Shown: positions 16,792-26,959, counted from the stretch's first letter. The stretch: 63,021 bases of DNA from Bacteroidales bacterium (GCA_028689615.1 JAQVCV010000018.1:1-63021), one strand, 5' to 3'. Notes: generated by a model not told the origin, from the letters alone. Made by a program: numbers and translations.

Positions 16792-18210
16792 ATGGAAACC
16801 TACGAAATATTTTGCGCCGGTAAGTTTTTAACCACGGCAACTCCTTGTAGCATACATTCTCCACACGATGGCGCCTTGGTTGGCCAGACCTGGTTGGCCG
16901 GAACTTCAGAGTATGAGATGGCGGTGGATGCAGCCCTTGCAGTTCGCGATCGGTTGATTGATATGCCTGCTTATGAGCGTTCGGGAATCCTCAGCAGGCT
17001 GGTTGCGTTGATGCATCGCGACAGGGAGGTGCTTGCCCGCCTTATTGCCCTCGAAGCCGCCAAGCCATGGAAATTGGCGTTGGGCGAGGTTGACAGAGCC
17101 ATCCAGACCTTTTTCGTGTCGTCGGAGGAGGCCCGGCGGATCGAAGGAGAGTACTTCTCGATAGACTGGACTCCGGCCGGAATCGGTAAAGAGGGTTTGG
17201 TGAAATGGTTCCCCGCTGGTGTAGTTGGAGGCATTGCTCCGTTCAACTTCCCGCTTAACCTGGCATCGCACAAGTTGGGGCCTGCCCTGGCTGCTGGTTG
17301 CCCCATCATTCTGAAGCCAAGCACCCGAACACCGTTGTCGGTTTTGCATCTGGCGCGACTTATTCACGAAGCAGGTGCTCCCGGGGGTTCCGTCAGCATT
17401 CTTCCCATGGACAGGCTTTCGGGCGATCGCATGGTTACCGATTCCAGACTGGCAGTACTTAGTTTTACAGGGTCGCCTGAAGTGGGTTGGGATATGAAAG
17501 CCAGGGCCGGACGAAAAAAAGTGGTGCTCGAGCTGGGAGGCAATGCGGGTGTGGTAGTTGACCAAACAGCTGATGTTGAATTGGCAGTGGCTAAGTGTGT
17601 TTCGGGAGCCTTCGCCTATTCCGGTCAGGTTTGCATTCATACACAGCGTATCTTCGTTCAACAACAGGTTTTTAGCCAGTTTCTTGATCTGTTTGTCAAA
17701 AAGGCAGCCTTGCTGAGGCAAGGCGACCCCCTTGATGAACGAACCGACATTGCAGCCATGATCGACGAAGGAAACGCCATCAGGGTGGAGAACTGGATCG
17801 AAGAGGCGGTTGCCGCCGGTGCAACTCTTGTGTATGGTGGAAAACGAAAGGGTGCCTTCGTCGAGCCTGCCATCCTCACCGGTACACGTCCCGAAATGAA
17901 GGTTTGTGGTCTCGAGGTGTTTGGCCCGGTTGTAAGCATCGAACCCTATTCCGATTTCCCCGAAGCTCTTTCGCTTGTCAACAACAGCCGTTTCGGCTTG
18001 CAGGCAGGGGTGTTCACCAACAGCATCGAGGCCATGAACCACGCCTTCCGGCATCTCGAAGTAGGAGGAGTGGTCATCAACGATGTTCCAACTTTCAGGG
18101 TTGATCACATGCCCTATGGTGGCGTTAAAGAATCGGGTTTTGGCCGCGAAGGGGTGCGGTATGCCATGCGCGATATGATGGAACCCCGGTTGCTGGTGAA
18201 GCCGTTTTAA
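16792..18210 (+). CDS. NAD(P)-dependent aldehyde dehydrogenase
   Basis: The 472-residue protein is a full-length ALDH superfamily member oxidising an aldehyde to its acid. Visible residues are Asn152 (IAPFNFPL), the FTGSPEVG cofactor loop (225-232), general base Glu247 (LELGGNAG) and catalytic Cys281 (YSGQVCIHTQRI). The GQVCIHTQRI context and the FNFPLNL motif are close to the lactaldehyde/GapN-like branch rather than to betaine-aldehyde enzymes, but the substrate is not determined. The next gene, apbE, starts 74 nt downstream from a later ATG. Confidence 0.85.
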   Translation: METYEIFCAGKFLTTATPCSIHSPHDGALVGQTWLAGTSEYEMAVDAALAVRDRLIDMPAYERSGILSRLVALMHRDREVLARLIALEAAKPWKLALGEVDRAIQTFFVSSEEARRIEGEYFSIDWTPAGIGKEGLVKWFPAGVVGGIAPFNFPLNLASHKLGPALAAGCPIILKPSTRTPLSVLHLARLIHEAGAPGGSVSILPMDRLSGDRMVTDSRLAVLSFTGSPEVGWDMKARAGRKKVVLELGGNAGVVVDQTADVELAVAKCVSGAFAYSGQVCIHTQRIFVQQQVFSQFLDLFVKKAALLRQGDPLDERTDIAAMIDEGNAIRVENWIEEAVAAGATLVYGGKRKGAFVEPAILTGTRPEMKVCGLEVFGPVVSIEPYSDFPEALSLVNNSRFGLQAGVFTNSIEAMNHAFRHLEVGGVVINDVPTFRVDHMPYGGVKESGFGREGVRYAMRDMMEPRLLVKPF

Positions 18211-18284
18211 AAACCAATAAACGATTGGAGATCATCAATTCCTCTACCAACGTATTGAAACATTGCATGAAATATTGGACGAAA

Positions 18285-19301
18285 ATGATAAAAAACAAAA
18301 TGGTCAAAAACCTGGTTTGGATTGCTGTGGTAACCCTGGTGTTGTCAGCCTGTCAGAGTCCCATGCAAAAAGTTGCTTTCCAGGGCGATGCACAGGGAAC
18401 ATATTATGCGGTAACCTATTTCGATGAAGGAGGGCGCAACTTTCAGCCCGAGGTTGACTCTTTGCTCAAGGCCTTCGATCAGTCGCTGTCGCTCTGGGTT
18501 GACAGCTCGGTGCTTTCGCGCATCAACCGTGGCGATACACTGGTGGTTACCGACTCTTTGTTTTCAAGGGTTTTTCGTCGTTCGACGGAGATCAGCATTT
18601 TGACAAAAGGAGCCTTTGATGCCACAGTGGGCCCCTTGGTAAAGGCGTGGGGTTTTAGTTTCAAAGGGAAAATCAAACTCGACAGCGCCAAAGTGGATAG
18701 CTTAAAGAGGCTGGTCAATTTCCGCGATGTGAAAGTTTCCAACGGATCGGTTGTGTTTGCCGACAAGAGGATGCAGCTCGATTTCAATGCCATCGCGCAG
18801 GGATATTCGGTCGATTTGATAGGAGAATTGCTGGCCTCCAAAGGACTAAATTCTTATTTAGTGGATGTGGGAGGTGAGGTGTTGGCCCGGGGCACCAAAC
18901 CTACAGGCGAACCTTGGGTTGTAGGCATTGAAAAACCAACCAACGATCCCGACGATCCCAACCGTGAGGTTGAAACAGCTTTGATGGTAACAGATTTGGC
19001 CGTGGCCACCTCGGGCAGCTACCGTAAGTTTTATGTTGATAACGGCATCAGGCGCAGTCACGCCATCGATCCGGCTACAGGTTATCCTGTAACCCACAGC
19101 ACTTTAAGCGTTACAGTTGTAGCCGATGACGCTATTACTGCCGATGCTCTGGCAACTGCATTCATGGTTATGGGGTCGGGGCGGGCCCTGACTTTTCTGA
19201 CCAACCACCCGCAATACAATGCCTGGTTTATCGATGCAACGCCCGATAGCGGATTTGTACACCTCTATTCTCCAGGAATGGAAAAACTGATCAGGCGGTA
19301 G
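18285..19301 (+). CDS. apbE: FAD:protein FMN transferase (lipoprotein ApbE)
   Basis: ApbE attaches FMN covalently to Thr/Ser of exported flavoproteins such as the NqrB/C and RnfG/D subunits. The product has a lipobox (VLSACQ), then GTYYAVTYF, FDATVGPLVKAWGF, DFNAIAQGYSVDLIGE, YLVDVGGEVLARG and the C-terminal HAIDPATGYPV and AITADALATAFMVMG metal/FAD-binding signatures. ATG 18285 gives 338 residues; 18300 also fits, and the open frame to 18225 is too long before the lipobox. It should be anchored at the outer face of a membrane. The flavoprotein substrates are not in this window. Confidence 0.9.
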   Translation: MIKNKMVKNLVWIAVVTLVLSACQSPMQKVAFQGDAQGTYYAVTYFDEGGRNFQPEVDSLLKAFDQSLSLWVDSSVLSRINRGDTLVVTDSLFSRVFRRSTEISILTKGAFDATVGPLVKAWGFSFKGKIKLDSAKVDSLKRLVNFRDVKVSNGSVVFADKRMQLDFNAIAQGYSVDLIGELLASKGLNSYLVDVGGEVLARGTKPTGEPWVVGIEKPTNDPDDPNREVETALMVTDLAVATSGSYRKFYVDNGIRRSHAIDPATGYPVTHSTLSVTVVADDAITADALATAFMVMGSGRALTFLTNHPQYNAWFIDATPDSGFVHLYSPGMEKLIRR

Positions 19302-19540
19302 CCATACCCGTACCAATAAAAATATCCCCCAAAGGAAGCTGTTTAAGAATGGTGAATGCATCTCTGTTTTATTGTTGGTAACAAAAAGCCTTTTTTTTAC
19401 CGGATATACGCTTTTTTCGCTCTTAAACAATCCTTGGTTGTTTTATCTTTCACGCTGATAGCTTGCCGTGATTGTGCTTTTTTTGAAAAAATCTGACTTT
19501 AAAAACCGAAAAGTCTTGAACAATTTTTATGAAGTTTTTC

Positions 19541-19548
19541 TACCTTTG
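19541..19548 (+). promoter_or_regulatory. Probable -7 box for the caspase gene cluster
   Basis: TACCTTTG matches TAnnTTTG exactly and TTG at 19516-19518 is at about the right distance for a -33 element. Transcription would begin near 19555, which excludes the in-frame start at 19468 and supports ATG 19588. The 19302-19540 stretch holds no other gene. Confidence 0.55.
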
Positions 19549-19587
19549 ACAAAGGAACATCCACCACATGCAAACCTTCGCCAGATT

Positions 19588-22500
19588 ATGACCAGAGTAA
19601 TATCACGCGGGTCTTTAGGCCTCTACACGGCTCATCTTGCTGTATATAAATATGTTTTCATCCTCACACTTCTGTTTCTTCCGTTGATTAGCGTTGTAGG
19701 GCAAACCCCGGAGTTGGTAATCCAGAGGGGACACAACGGGCAGATCAACGATTTTTCGGTAACGCCCGATGGCAATTTCCTTGTAACCGGATCGGATGAT
19801 TGCAGCCTGAAGGTTTGGGATATAAAAACCGGCAAGGAGGTCAGAACCCTCAATGCCTTTTCGCAGCCGGTAGAACGATTGGTTATCAGCCACGATGGTT
19901 CTCTCGTGGCTTGCGGAAGCAACAAAAAAGAGCAATCACTAAAAGTGTTTCGGCTTGGCGATGGGAGTCTGGTTACCCAAGTGTCAGGAATAACCGGAGC
20001 CGTGAATGACATCCATTTCAGTCGCGACGATTCCCGGTTGCTTGTAGTGGTTGAAGAGGAGGGGTTTGTAAGCAGGGTGATGGTAATCAACTGGCGAAGC
20101 AACCTCGTGGAGACCACCCTTCAGCTTTCGTCGAAAGAGTTCGTAAAATCGGCATGTTTCGGCCCTAAAGAGGCAACGGTGATCACAGGAGGGAAGAGGC
20201 TAACCAACGAGGGAACAGAGAACATTTCGGTTTGGGAATTGCCAAAAGGGAAACGGGATTATTCGCTTAAAAAGACCGCAACCGATGTGAATCAGGTGGT
20301 TTACGACGAGCAGAACAACCTGCTCTATTCGGGAGGTAACAGAATGGATGTATGGAATCCGGAATCTAAAGAGCTTGTTCGTACACTACCGGGAAATTCG
20401 GCTTTTTTTAGCTTAAACTGCGATTTTAATCAATTGCTTGTTTGCCGCGGACGTGATGTTTTTTTTCGCGATCCGGCAACAGGAAGCGAAACCGGAATTC
20501 TGAAAGGAGCACACGTCGGAATGACTGTTGCTGCCAGGTTTTTGCCTGGAAACCAATACGTGTTAACAATTGGCAAAGACCACGATGTTAAATTGTGGAA
20601 TGCCGATGCACTGATTCAGGTTCCTATGTTTTCGCGCGCCCCTATCGACGAAATTAAGAACTTCACACTTGGTGAGAAAGGTAAAGTAGCGTGGTTTCTT
20701 TCAGATGATGGTGCTGTTATTCAGCTCGATATGCGCGATGGGAAATTCACCGGTTTGTTCAGGGATGAAGAAGGGAAACCCAGGTTTAAAGCTGCCTCGA
20801 TGGCATGGAATGAGTCGTTGCGGGAGTTGGTTGTTGTGCCGGAAGCCTCACGCGATTTGCATTTTTATAACATGAAGTTCAAGAAATACCGCCATCACCG
20901 GGTTCATACATCCTATTTGTCAGCCGTTGAGGTTGACCCTTCAGGGAAATTGGTAGCGGTTTCGGCCAAAGATAATTCAATCATTTTGTTCCGCCTGGCC
21001 GATTCAAGTCGGGCTGCCCAGCTCAAGGGACACCGCAATGGCATTCCGGCTCTTGCATTTAGTCGCGATGGCTCAGTACTTTATAGCGGAAGTTCCGATA
21101 AAACGGTGAAGGCATGGGATGTTGCTCAGGCAAGCCTGATGGTTTCGCTCGATGTGAGCCTTCCGGTTAATTCCATCGCTCTTTCAACGGACGGCCAATG
21201 GCTGGCTTCTGCCGGCGGCGATCGCACCAATGTAAAGGCCGGCACGGGTGAATTGTTGTTATGGAAGGCAGCCCAGTTATCTGCCTATACATCCGGAATC
21301 GAGAAACCAATAGTTTTAGCAGGGCATCAGAAACCAGTGCTGCATGTTGACTTCTCCAATGATGGCCAAAAACTGGTGAGTTCGGCAGCCGATAACCAGG
21401 CAATAGAATGGGATGCGACGCAACATCAGATGTTGAATACCTTCAGAAGCCACACCAGAGCAGTTACTTGCAGCCGTTTCCTAGACTCTGATCGTTTGCT
21501 GATAACAGCTTCTGCCGATGGTTTCGCCATGTTGCACGATGCTTCCGGAGGCACTACACAGCTCACATGGATGACTTTTCAGGCTGGCAAAGATCACGTT
21601 GTGTTCACTCCTGAAAACTATTACACCTGCACACGCGACGGCATCAGGAATCTTCATTTCCTGATGAATAGTAAAGTTTTTCTTTTCGAGCAATTCGATC
21701 TCAGACTCAACCGCCCCGATAAAGCTGTAGCCGTGCTCCCGTATGCAAATGCCAAACTATTGGGTGTATATCGCGAAGCCTACCGGAAGAGATTGAAAAA
21801 GATGGGTTTCACCGAAGAGCAATTGACGGGCGATTTTCACATTCCTGAAGTGGCGATCGAGAATGAAGACGAAATCCCTTACAATTCGTTACAGAAAGAA
21901 ATCGTGTTAAAAATCAGTGCTTTTGATGATGTTGACCGTTTGAGTCGCCTTAATCTTTGGGTAAACGATGTTCCGGTTTATGGGATGAAAGGGATGGATT
22001 TAACAGGTCAGGACGATCGGCAGGTCGGTTTATCGCTGTCGGTGGTTCTGTCGGATGGTCTTAATAAAATTCAGGTCTCGGTGATCAACGAGAAAGGCGG
22101 CGAATCGTTGAAAGCCACAAAGTTTGTTTATTTTAAACCACCTGACGGAAAGCTCGACAAACTTTTCGTGGTCACCATCGGAGTGTCTCAGTTTCTCGAA
22201 AAAACCAACAACCTCGATTATGCAGCCAAAGATGCTGCTGATATCGCTGCATTGTTCAAGAACAAGGAAAAAACTTTTTCAGCAGTAAGCGTATTGAATA
22301 TCAGCAATCAAAAAGCTACAAAGGAAAATATTCTGGCCGCGAGCTCGTTTCTTTCGGCTTGTAATGAAGACGATTATGTAGTGGTGTTTATGGCCAGTCA
22401 TGGATTGCTCGATCAGAATCTGCAATACTATCTGGCCACCTTCGATACCGATTTTCGAAATCCTGCCCGCAAGGGTCTGCCTTACGAGGAGCTTGAACTA

Positions 22501-23001
22501 CTTCTTGACGGCATTAAATCGCGAAAAAAAATCCTTTTGATCGATGCCTGCCACAGCGGGGAGGTGGATAAAGACGAGATGGGATCGGCATCTGCACCAG
22601 TTACCGATGTGGTATCAACCGCGCCGGCTGATGTGAAGGGGGCCAAAATCAAAAGCCGCGGATTTAAAGCTGCCGGAACTTATTCAATTGGAATTGGCAG
22701 CAGCTTTGAAGTGATGAAGGAAATGTTTGCCGACCTGAGACGAGGCACTGGTGCCACAGTAATCAGTTCAGCAGGCGGACAGGAGTTTGCTCTCGAATCG
22801 TCGCAATGGAACAACGGAGTTTTTACTTACAGCATCCTCGAGGGCGTTGAAAGCGGGAAAGCCGACCTCAACAACGACGGGCACATCACTGTAAGCGAAT
22901 TGAAGGAATACACCTCACGGCAGGTGCAAAAACTGACAGGAGGAAAGCAAAATCCTACATCGAGAACCGAAAATCTGGAATTCAATTACAATTTGTTTTA
23001 A
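19588..23001 (+). CDS. Exported WD40-caspase (peptidase C14) protein
   Basis: The product (1137 residues from ATG 19588) has a signal peptide (YVFILTLLFLPLISVVGQ), WD40 repeats over about residues 40-700 that could form two propellers (for example GHNGQINDFSVTPDGN, GHRNGIPALAFSRDGS), a linker, and a C-terminal caspase-like domain (about 855-1137). The catalytic pair is His938 (MASHGLLD) and Cys988 (LIDACHSGE). Bacterial caspase homologues cleave after basic or acidic residues and are often paired with sensing repeats. An N-terminal signal implies a periplasmic or surface site, unusual for the cytosolic death-type caspases. It heads a seven-gene set of exported proteins. The frame extends to 19468, rejected on promoter position. 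Confidence 0.85.
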   Translation: MTRVISRGSLGLYTAHLAVYKYVFILTLLFLPLISVVGQTPELVIQRGHNGQINDFSVTPDGNFLVTGSDDCSLKVWDIKTGKEVRTLNAFSQPVERLVISHDGSLVACGSNKKEQSLKVFRLGDGSLVTQVSGITGAVNDIHFSRDDSRLLVVVEEEGFVSRVMVINWRSNLVETTLQLSSKEFVKSACFGPKEATVITGGKRLTNEGTENISVWELPKGKRDYSLKKTATDVNQVVYDEQNNLLYSGGNRMDVWNPESKELVRTLPGNSAFFSLNCDFNQLLVCRGRDVFFRDPATGSETGILKGAHVGMTVAARFLPGNQYVLTIGKDHDVKLWNADALIQVPMFSRAPIDEIKNFTLGEKGKVAWFLSDDGAVIQLDMRDGKFTGLFRDEEGKPRFKAASMAWNESLRELVVVPEASRDLHFYNMKFKKYRHHRVHTSYLSAVEVDPSGKLVAVSAKDNSIILFRLADSSRAAQLKGHRNGIPALAFSRDGSVLYSGSSDKTVKAWDVAQASLMVSLDVSLPVNSIALSTDGQWLASAGGDRTNVKAGTGELLLWKAAQLSAYTSGIEKPIVLAGHQKPVLHVDFSNDGQKLVSSAADNQAIEWDATQHQMLNTFRSHTRAVTCSRFLDSDRLLITASADGFAMLHDASGGTTQLTWMTFQAGKDHVVFTPENYYTCTRDGIRNLHFLMNSKVFLFEQFDLRLNRPDKAVAVLPYANAKLLGVYREAYRKRLKKMGFTEEQLTGDFHIPEVAIENEDEIPYNSLQKEIVLKISAFDDVDRLSRLNLWVNDVPVYGMKGMDLTGQDDRQVGLSLSVVLSDGLNKIQVSVINEKGGESLKATKFVYFKPPDGKLDKLFVVTIGVSQFLEKTNNLDYAAKDAADIAALFKNKEKTFSAVSVLNISNQKATKENILAASSFLSACNEDDYVVVFMASHGLLDQNLQYYLATFDTDFRNPARKGLPYEELELLLDGIKSRKKILLIDACHSGEVDKDEMGSASAPVTDVVSTAPADVKGAKIKSRGFKAAGTYSIGIGSSFEVMKEMFADLRRGTGATVISSAGGQEFALESSQWNNGVFTYSILEGVESGKADLNNDGHITVSELKEYTSRQVQKLTGGKQNPTSRTENLEFNYNLF

Positions 23002-23020
23002 TAGAAAATAGTAGATTAAG

Positions 23021-24670
23021 ATGTTAAAAATAAAGTGCTTTGTTTTGATGGTTCTGGTCAATTTGAGTTCTACATGGTCCTGGGCCGAATCAACCGTTTT
23101 TTCGCTTGATTCAGGTAATGAAGTTGTGGTGAACAATATTTCACGCGATGGTTTCAGAGGCCTTCAAAGCCTGATCGATCCTGAAACCAAAAATGTGGTT
23201 GGCCACTATATGTTTTACAAAAGTGATCATGGGCTTCAGGTTGTTTTCTTCGACGACAACCTTCAGGAAACCAATCGTGTCGGGTTGCCATCTTCTTCAG
23301 GTTCAAGGGTTGGAGTGGCCTGTTTCAACGGAGCAAGTCTGGCATCAGTTGTTTATGATTCGCCGGGTACATTCAGGGTGTTTTCTCTTTCTACCGACGG
23401 AATTATAAAAGCGAAGGAGTCGTTTAGTTATTCCAGTCAGTTTAGCAGCATCGAGATGTTCCCGTCAGTGGCTGATGATGGTTTTTTTCTGCTCTCTCAA
23501 ATCAGCAACGGTTCTGTAACAGGCTATCAGGTGTTGAAACTTGATGGTGAGTTGCATACGGTATGGGATCAAAAGCGTTTTCCTGAAAAGGGCTACCTGA
23601 TGGCCGATGCTGCAATGAGCCTCGATGGCCAGTTGGTGGTGGTTCAGCGCGAATCTAAAGAGATCAATATGTTTGGAAATGATGTGGTGCAACCCGATTT
23701 GGTTTGTTTCGACGGGGCTTCGGGCGACCTCCTTTTCAATTCACCGCTTTTCGATAAAGATTATTTGGCTATTCCCAACCAGTTGCTTCGCGATCGCGAT
23801 GGTAACCTGGTGATTGCAGGTGAATACTATGAGGGGCAGCGAATCAAAACCAGCAATTCCGACGGAGTCTTCTTTAAAAAACTGAGTGCCTCGGGCGATG
23901 TAATCAGTTACAACCGATCATCATGGAAACAGGGAATTCAAAAGCAATTGGCCAAAACCAAACTCAAGCTCACCGGGAAAAATAAGGTCTATTTCCATTA
24001 TCTGGCTCAAACAGATGATGGTGGCTATCAGGTTATAGCTGAAACTTTCGCCACCTCTGCCGGTCGAAAAATCCTTTCAACAGGTCTTGCTTTGCTTGGC
24101 GGCGATTATGAGAAAATTGCCAATAATGCCAACTCATTAACCTATCAGGCCGCCTTGTTATCAGGAAGATACCTGGGTGAACCTACCGAAAACGAGGCTC
24201 CAGTTACTATATCGGCCCAGGATTTTCTTATTCTTCATTTCGACCAGGAAGGCCAACTCGAAGAGGTTTCCAAAATCGAAAAGGAATACACCAAAATATT
24301 TGTTTATCATCCATACATGTACCTGGGAGGCCTGAAGCTTGCCCGAATGATCAACGAGTATGGATTTATGGATTTCGCTTTCTGCCTCAAACAGTCTGAA
24401 TCAGATCAGGTGATTCTGGTGGCTAATTGCGCCTATGCAAGCAAAAAGCATCTTGGGATTGTTTCAATCAGGAAAGGGGAGTCGCAGACAGTCAGAAGAA
24501 TTCAAATCAACGAAATAGGTGTCACCGACGATGGTCGTAAACCTTCCTTGGTGAATGCTGCTCCGGGAGCTAATGGAACCATGGTGGTTTATTACCTGAT
24601 CAAATCTGATGCAAGCGGGAAAGAGGAGATGCATATGTACAAGGTTGATATCAATGAAGATAAGTTATAA
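23021..24670 (+). CDS. Exported propeller-like protein of unknown function
   Basis: The 549-residue protein has a signal peptide (about 1-23, cleaved near SWAES) and a body of short beta-strand blocks with Asp-Gly turns (LSTDGI, LDGEL, SLDGQLVVV, DRDGNLVIAGEYY, KLSASGDV), the pattern of a beta-propeller. No catalytic motif or lipobox is seen and I do not recognise the family. It starts 19 nt after the caspase gene and is surely in the same transcript, so a binding or scaffolding role with the caspase is a reasonable guess. Confidence 0.65.
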   Translation: MLKIKCFVLMVLVNLSSTWSWAESTVFSLDSGNEVVVNNISRDGFRGLQSLIDPETKNVVGHYMFYKSDHGLQVVFFDDNLQETNRVGLPSSSGSRVGVACFNGASLASVVYDSPGTFRVFSLSTDGIIKAKESFSYSSQFSSIEMFPSVADDGFFLLSQISNGSVTGYQVLKLDGELHTVWDQKRFPEKGYLMADAAMSLDGQLVVVQRESKEINMFGNDVVQPDLVCFDGASGDLLFNSPLFDKDYLAIPNQLLRDRDGNLVIAGEYYEGQRIKTSNSDGVFFKKLSASGDVISYNRSSWKQGIQKQLAKTKLKLTGKNKVYFHYLAQTDDGGYQVIAETFATSAGRKILSTGLALLGGDYEKIANNANSLTYQAALLSGRYLGEPTENEAPVTISAQDFLILHFDQEGQLEEVSKIEKEYTKIFVYHPYMYLGGLKLARMINEYGFMDFAFCLKQSESDQVILVANCAYASKKHLGIVSIRKGESQTVRRIQINEIGVTDDGRKPSLVNAAPGANGTMVVYYLIKSDASGKEEMHMYKVDINEDKL

Positions 24671-24724
24671 TGTGTAGCACGATAGGCTTGTGTTCGTTTT
24701 GCATTTATAGAAAAAAACAGATTT

Positions 24725-26275
24725 ATGAATAGAAAAATCAAAGGCTCTTTTCTTCTGGCCCTGGCTGGTTTAATCACATCGATGTTTTGTCCGGTGTTTT
24801 CTTTAGCTCAGGCTCCTTCGTGGGTCGATTACGATCAGCGCCGGCACGATTATCCTGAATCATCGTTTCTGGTTGGTTATTATTCGGATAAATTCGACAA
24901 GAAAAAGACTGAAAAAGAACAGTTTCAAGTTCTGATTGGATTTGCACGTGCCGAGGTTATTGAATCCATCGTGGTGTCGGTAGCAAGCGTTACAACTCTC
25001 AATACCACGGAGTCAACCAACAGCTACAACCAGTCGATGAGCCAAAATACTACTTCGCTGTCAAAAGCTGAATTGGTGGGCATGACCACCGAAACCTGGC
25101 ACGACACCCGCAACGGACAACTTCACGCGATGGTTGTGGTGGATCGGTTGCAACTTTACAACCATTACCGCTCAAAGCTCGACGATAAAAAGATTGAGAC
25201 AGAAGCCCGGTTGAAAGAGGCCGGTGCATTGCAAGCCTCCGGCCGTAAAAATGAAGCCTTGAATGCTTATTATGAGTGCCTGCCCAAACTGCGCGAAATG
25301 GAGGAATACCAAAACATCCTTTTGGGTTTGCAACGGCAGGCCGATCACGCTGAATTTACCAGACTCGAGGCTGAAACAAGGCGAGGAATCCGCGATATTT
25401 TGGGTAGCGATGCCAAAAACCTGGATGAGGCGTGCTTTCAACTCTCGGAATCAGTATTCAATCAGGCAGGAGGGAAGAATTTGGTAATCAAAGTTTTTGC
25501 TCCCGTATATCAGGAAACTAAAATGAACAGCCCATTCTCGGTCAGGGTAATGAATCTTGTTCAGACCAAGATGGCTGCAAGGGGTATCAGAATGAGCCAG
25601 GCCGGAACAGGTCGAAACGAGAATTATACCGCAGCACTTACAGGTTCTTATTGGAAAGAGGGGAACAACCTGCGCATTATTTACACCCTCAGACTGATGA
25701 GCTCCAACGAGGTGATTGCTAGTGCCGAAGCAGTATTGCCTGTAGCCTGGCTCAGCAACAACGATATAGCCTGGTTACCCGAGAATTTTCAGGAAGCCGG
25801 CGAACGCAACAAGGCTTTCGCCCGCGATGAGGTTGTGGCTGGTGGTCTCAGGCTGGATGTCTGGACCAACAAAGGAGACGAAAACTTACTCTTTCAGGAA
25901 AACGATGAGATGAAAATCTTTATCAGGGTGAATCGAGCCTGTTATCTTCGTTTTGTTTATTACCTGGCAGATGGAACTCGTACCTTGCTTTTCGACGACT
26001 ATTTCATCAGTGCCGACCAGGCCAACAAGGTGGTTGAACTTCCCGAAACGTTTGTGTGCTCAGCTCCTTTTGGCATCGAAAACCTGCAAGTAAACGCGCA
26101 AACCAAACCATTTGATCCTCTTAATACTACCGAACAGGACGGTTATCAAATCATTACCGATGGCGTTGGTGCCATAGTTGCTAAGACACGCGGCTTCAAA
26201 AGGGTTTCAAACGAAACACTGAAAGCTGAAAAGCGATTAACAATCAGTACTTTTCGTTTTGGTACCCTAAAATGA
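24725..26275 (+). CDS. Exported LPP20-like/DUF4384 protein
   Basis: The 516-residue protein has a signal peptide (residues 1-28, cleaved near LAQA), an LPP20-like N-terminal domain (about 30-155; ARAEVIESIVVSVASV), a helical charged segment with a TPR-like character (about 158-230), a middle domain, and a C-terminal DUF4384-like domain (about 370-470; NDEMKIFIRVNRACYLRFVYYLADGTR and FGIENLQV). DUF4384 occurs elsewhere fused to or beside bacterial caspases, so its presence here supports a functional link to the WD40-caspase upstream. Function unknown. It follows the preceding gene by 54 nt. Confidence 0.7.
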   Translation: MNRKIKGSFLLALAGLITSMFCPVFSLAQAPSWVDYDQRRHDYPESSFLVGYYSDKFDKKKTEKEQFQVLIGFARAEVIESIVVSVASVTTLNTTESTNSYNQSMSQNTTSLSKAELVGMTTETWHDTRNGQLHAMVVVDRLQLYNHYRSKLDDKKIETEARLKEAGALQASGRKNEALNAYYECLPKLREMEEYQNILLGLQRQADHAEFTRLEAETRRGIRDILGSDAKNLDEACFQLSESVFNQAGGKNLVIKVFAPVYQETKMNSPFSVRVMNLVQTKMAARGIRMSQAGTGRNENYTAALTGSYWKEGNNLRIIYTLRLMSSNEVIASAEAVLPVAWLSNNDIAWLPENFQEAGERNKAFARDEVVAGGLRLDVWTNKGDENLLFQENDEMKIFIRVNRACYLRFVYYLADGTRTLLFDDYFISADQANKVVELPETFVCSAPFGIENLQVNAQTKPFDPLNTTEQDGYQIITDGVGAIVAKTRGFKRVSNETLKAEKRLTISTFRFGTLK

Positions 26276-26371
26276 AAAGATTCGATTAAAGAATTTCTGT
26301 TTTCGTGATTTATTAATAAATATGTTTTATTTTTACGCTGTTAAATTACTAACTATTAAATCCAGTCAAGT

Positions 26372-26959
26372 ATGAAAAATGTTGCTAAACAAATGTTTTC
26401 GTTCATGGTTGCTGTTTCAGCAGCCGCTATTCTCACCTCTTGTGGCGGATCGAAACCCGCTGCTCAGGCTCCTGCTCCTCCTGATGAGGTTGAAGTGGTG
26501 ATGTTTTGTAATGGTCCTGAATACCAGAGTGATGCTACTGCACTTCGTTTTTCGGCTATCGGAACCAGCATGGATCAGATGACCTCCAAGAAAAAGGCTC
26601 TTACAGAAGCTCGCGCCGGATTGGCTGCCCAAATTGAAACTGTGGTTAAAGGTGTGATCGATAACTATGTGAAATCGACTGAACATCAAAACCGCGAAGA
26701 CCTTGAAAAACGTTTCGAAGGCCTCACCCGTGAAGTAATTAATCAGAAACTCGCCGGTACTCGTACCATTTGCGAAAAAATGACCAAAACTAAAGAGGGA
26801 ACCTTCAAAACCTACATCTGTGTTGAACTCGGCGGCCCCGAAATTCTGAGTTCGCTCAACAACCGCCTTTCAAAAGACGAAATGCTGAAAGTTGACTACG
26901 ATTACGAGAAATTCAAAAAGACCTTTGAAGATGAAATGAGCAAGGCTGGTAACAACTAG
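26372..26959 (+). CDS. LPP20-like lipoprotein
   Basis: A 195-residue lipoprotein: signal peptide with lipobox ILTSCGG (Cys24), a short Ala/Pro linker, then an LPP20-like domain (about 45-195). The region TEARAGLAAQIETVVKGVIDNYV is the long helix typical of that domain, and the following helix starts NREDLEKRFE. No enzymatic residues are visible. It lies 96 nt after the DUF4384 protein and is followed by a terminator, so the first transcription unit of the cluster may end here. Confidence 0.7.
   Translation: MKNVAKQMFSFMVAVSAAAILTSCGGSKPAAQAPAPPDEVEVVMFCNGPEYQSDATALRFSAIGTSMDQMTSKKKALTEARAGLAAQIETVVKGVIDNYVKSTEHQNREDLEKRFEGLTREVINQKLAGTRTICEKMTKTKEGTFKTYICVELGGPEILSSLNNRLSKDEMLKVDYDYEKFKKTFEDEMSKAGNN

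Noticed and set aside
16906-18108. 400-codon minus-strand ORF
   Set aside because: Lies wholly inside the aldehyde dehydrogenase gene, whose protein has all family motifs; the reverse frame gives no recognisable protein.
19468-19587. Upstream start for the WD40-caspase
   Set aside because: Lies before the predicted transcription start and puts 40 polar residues before the signal peptide.
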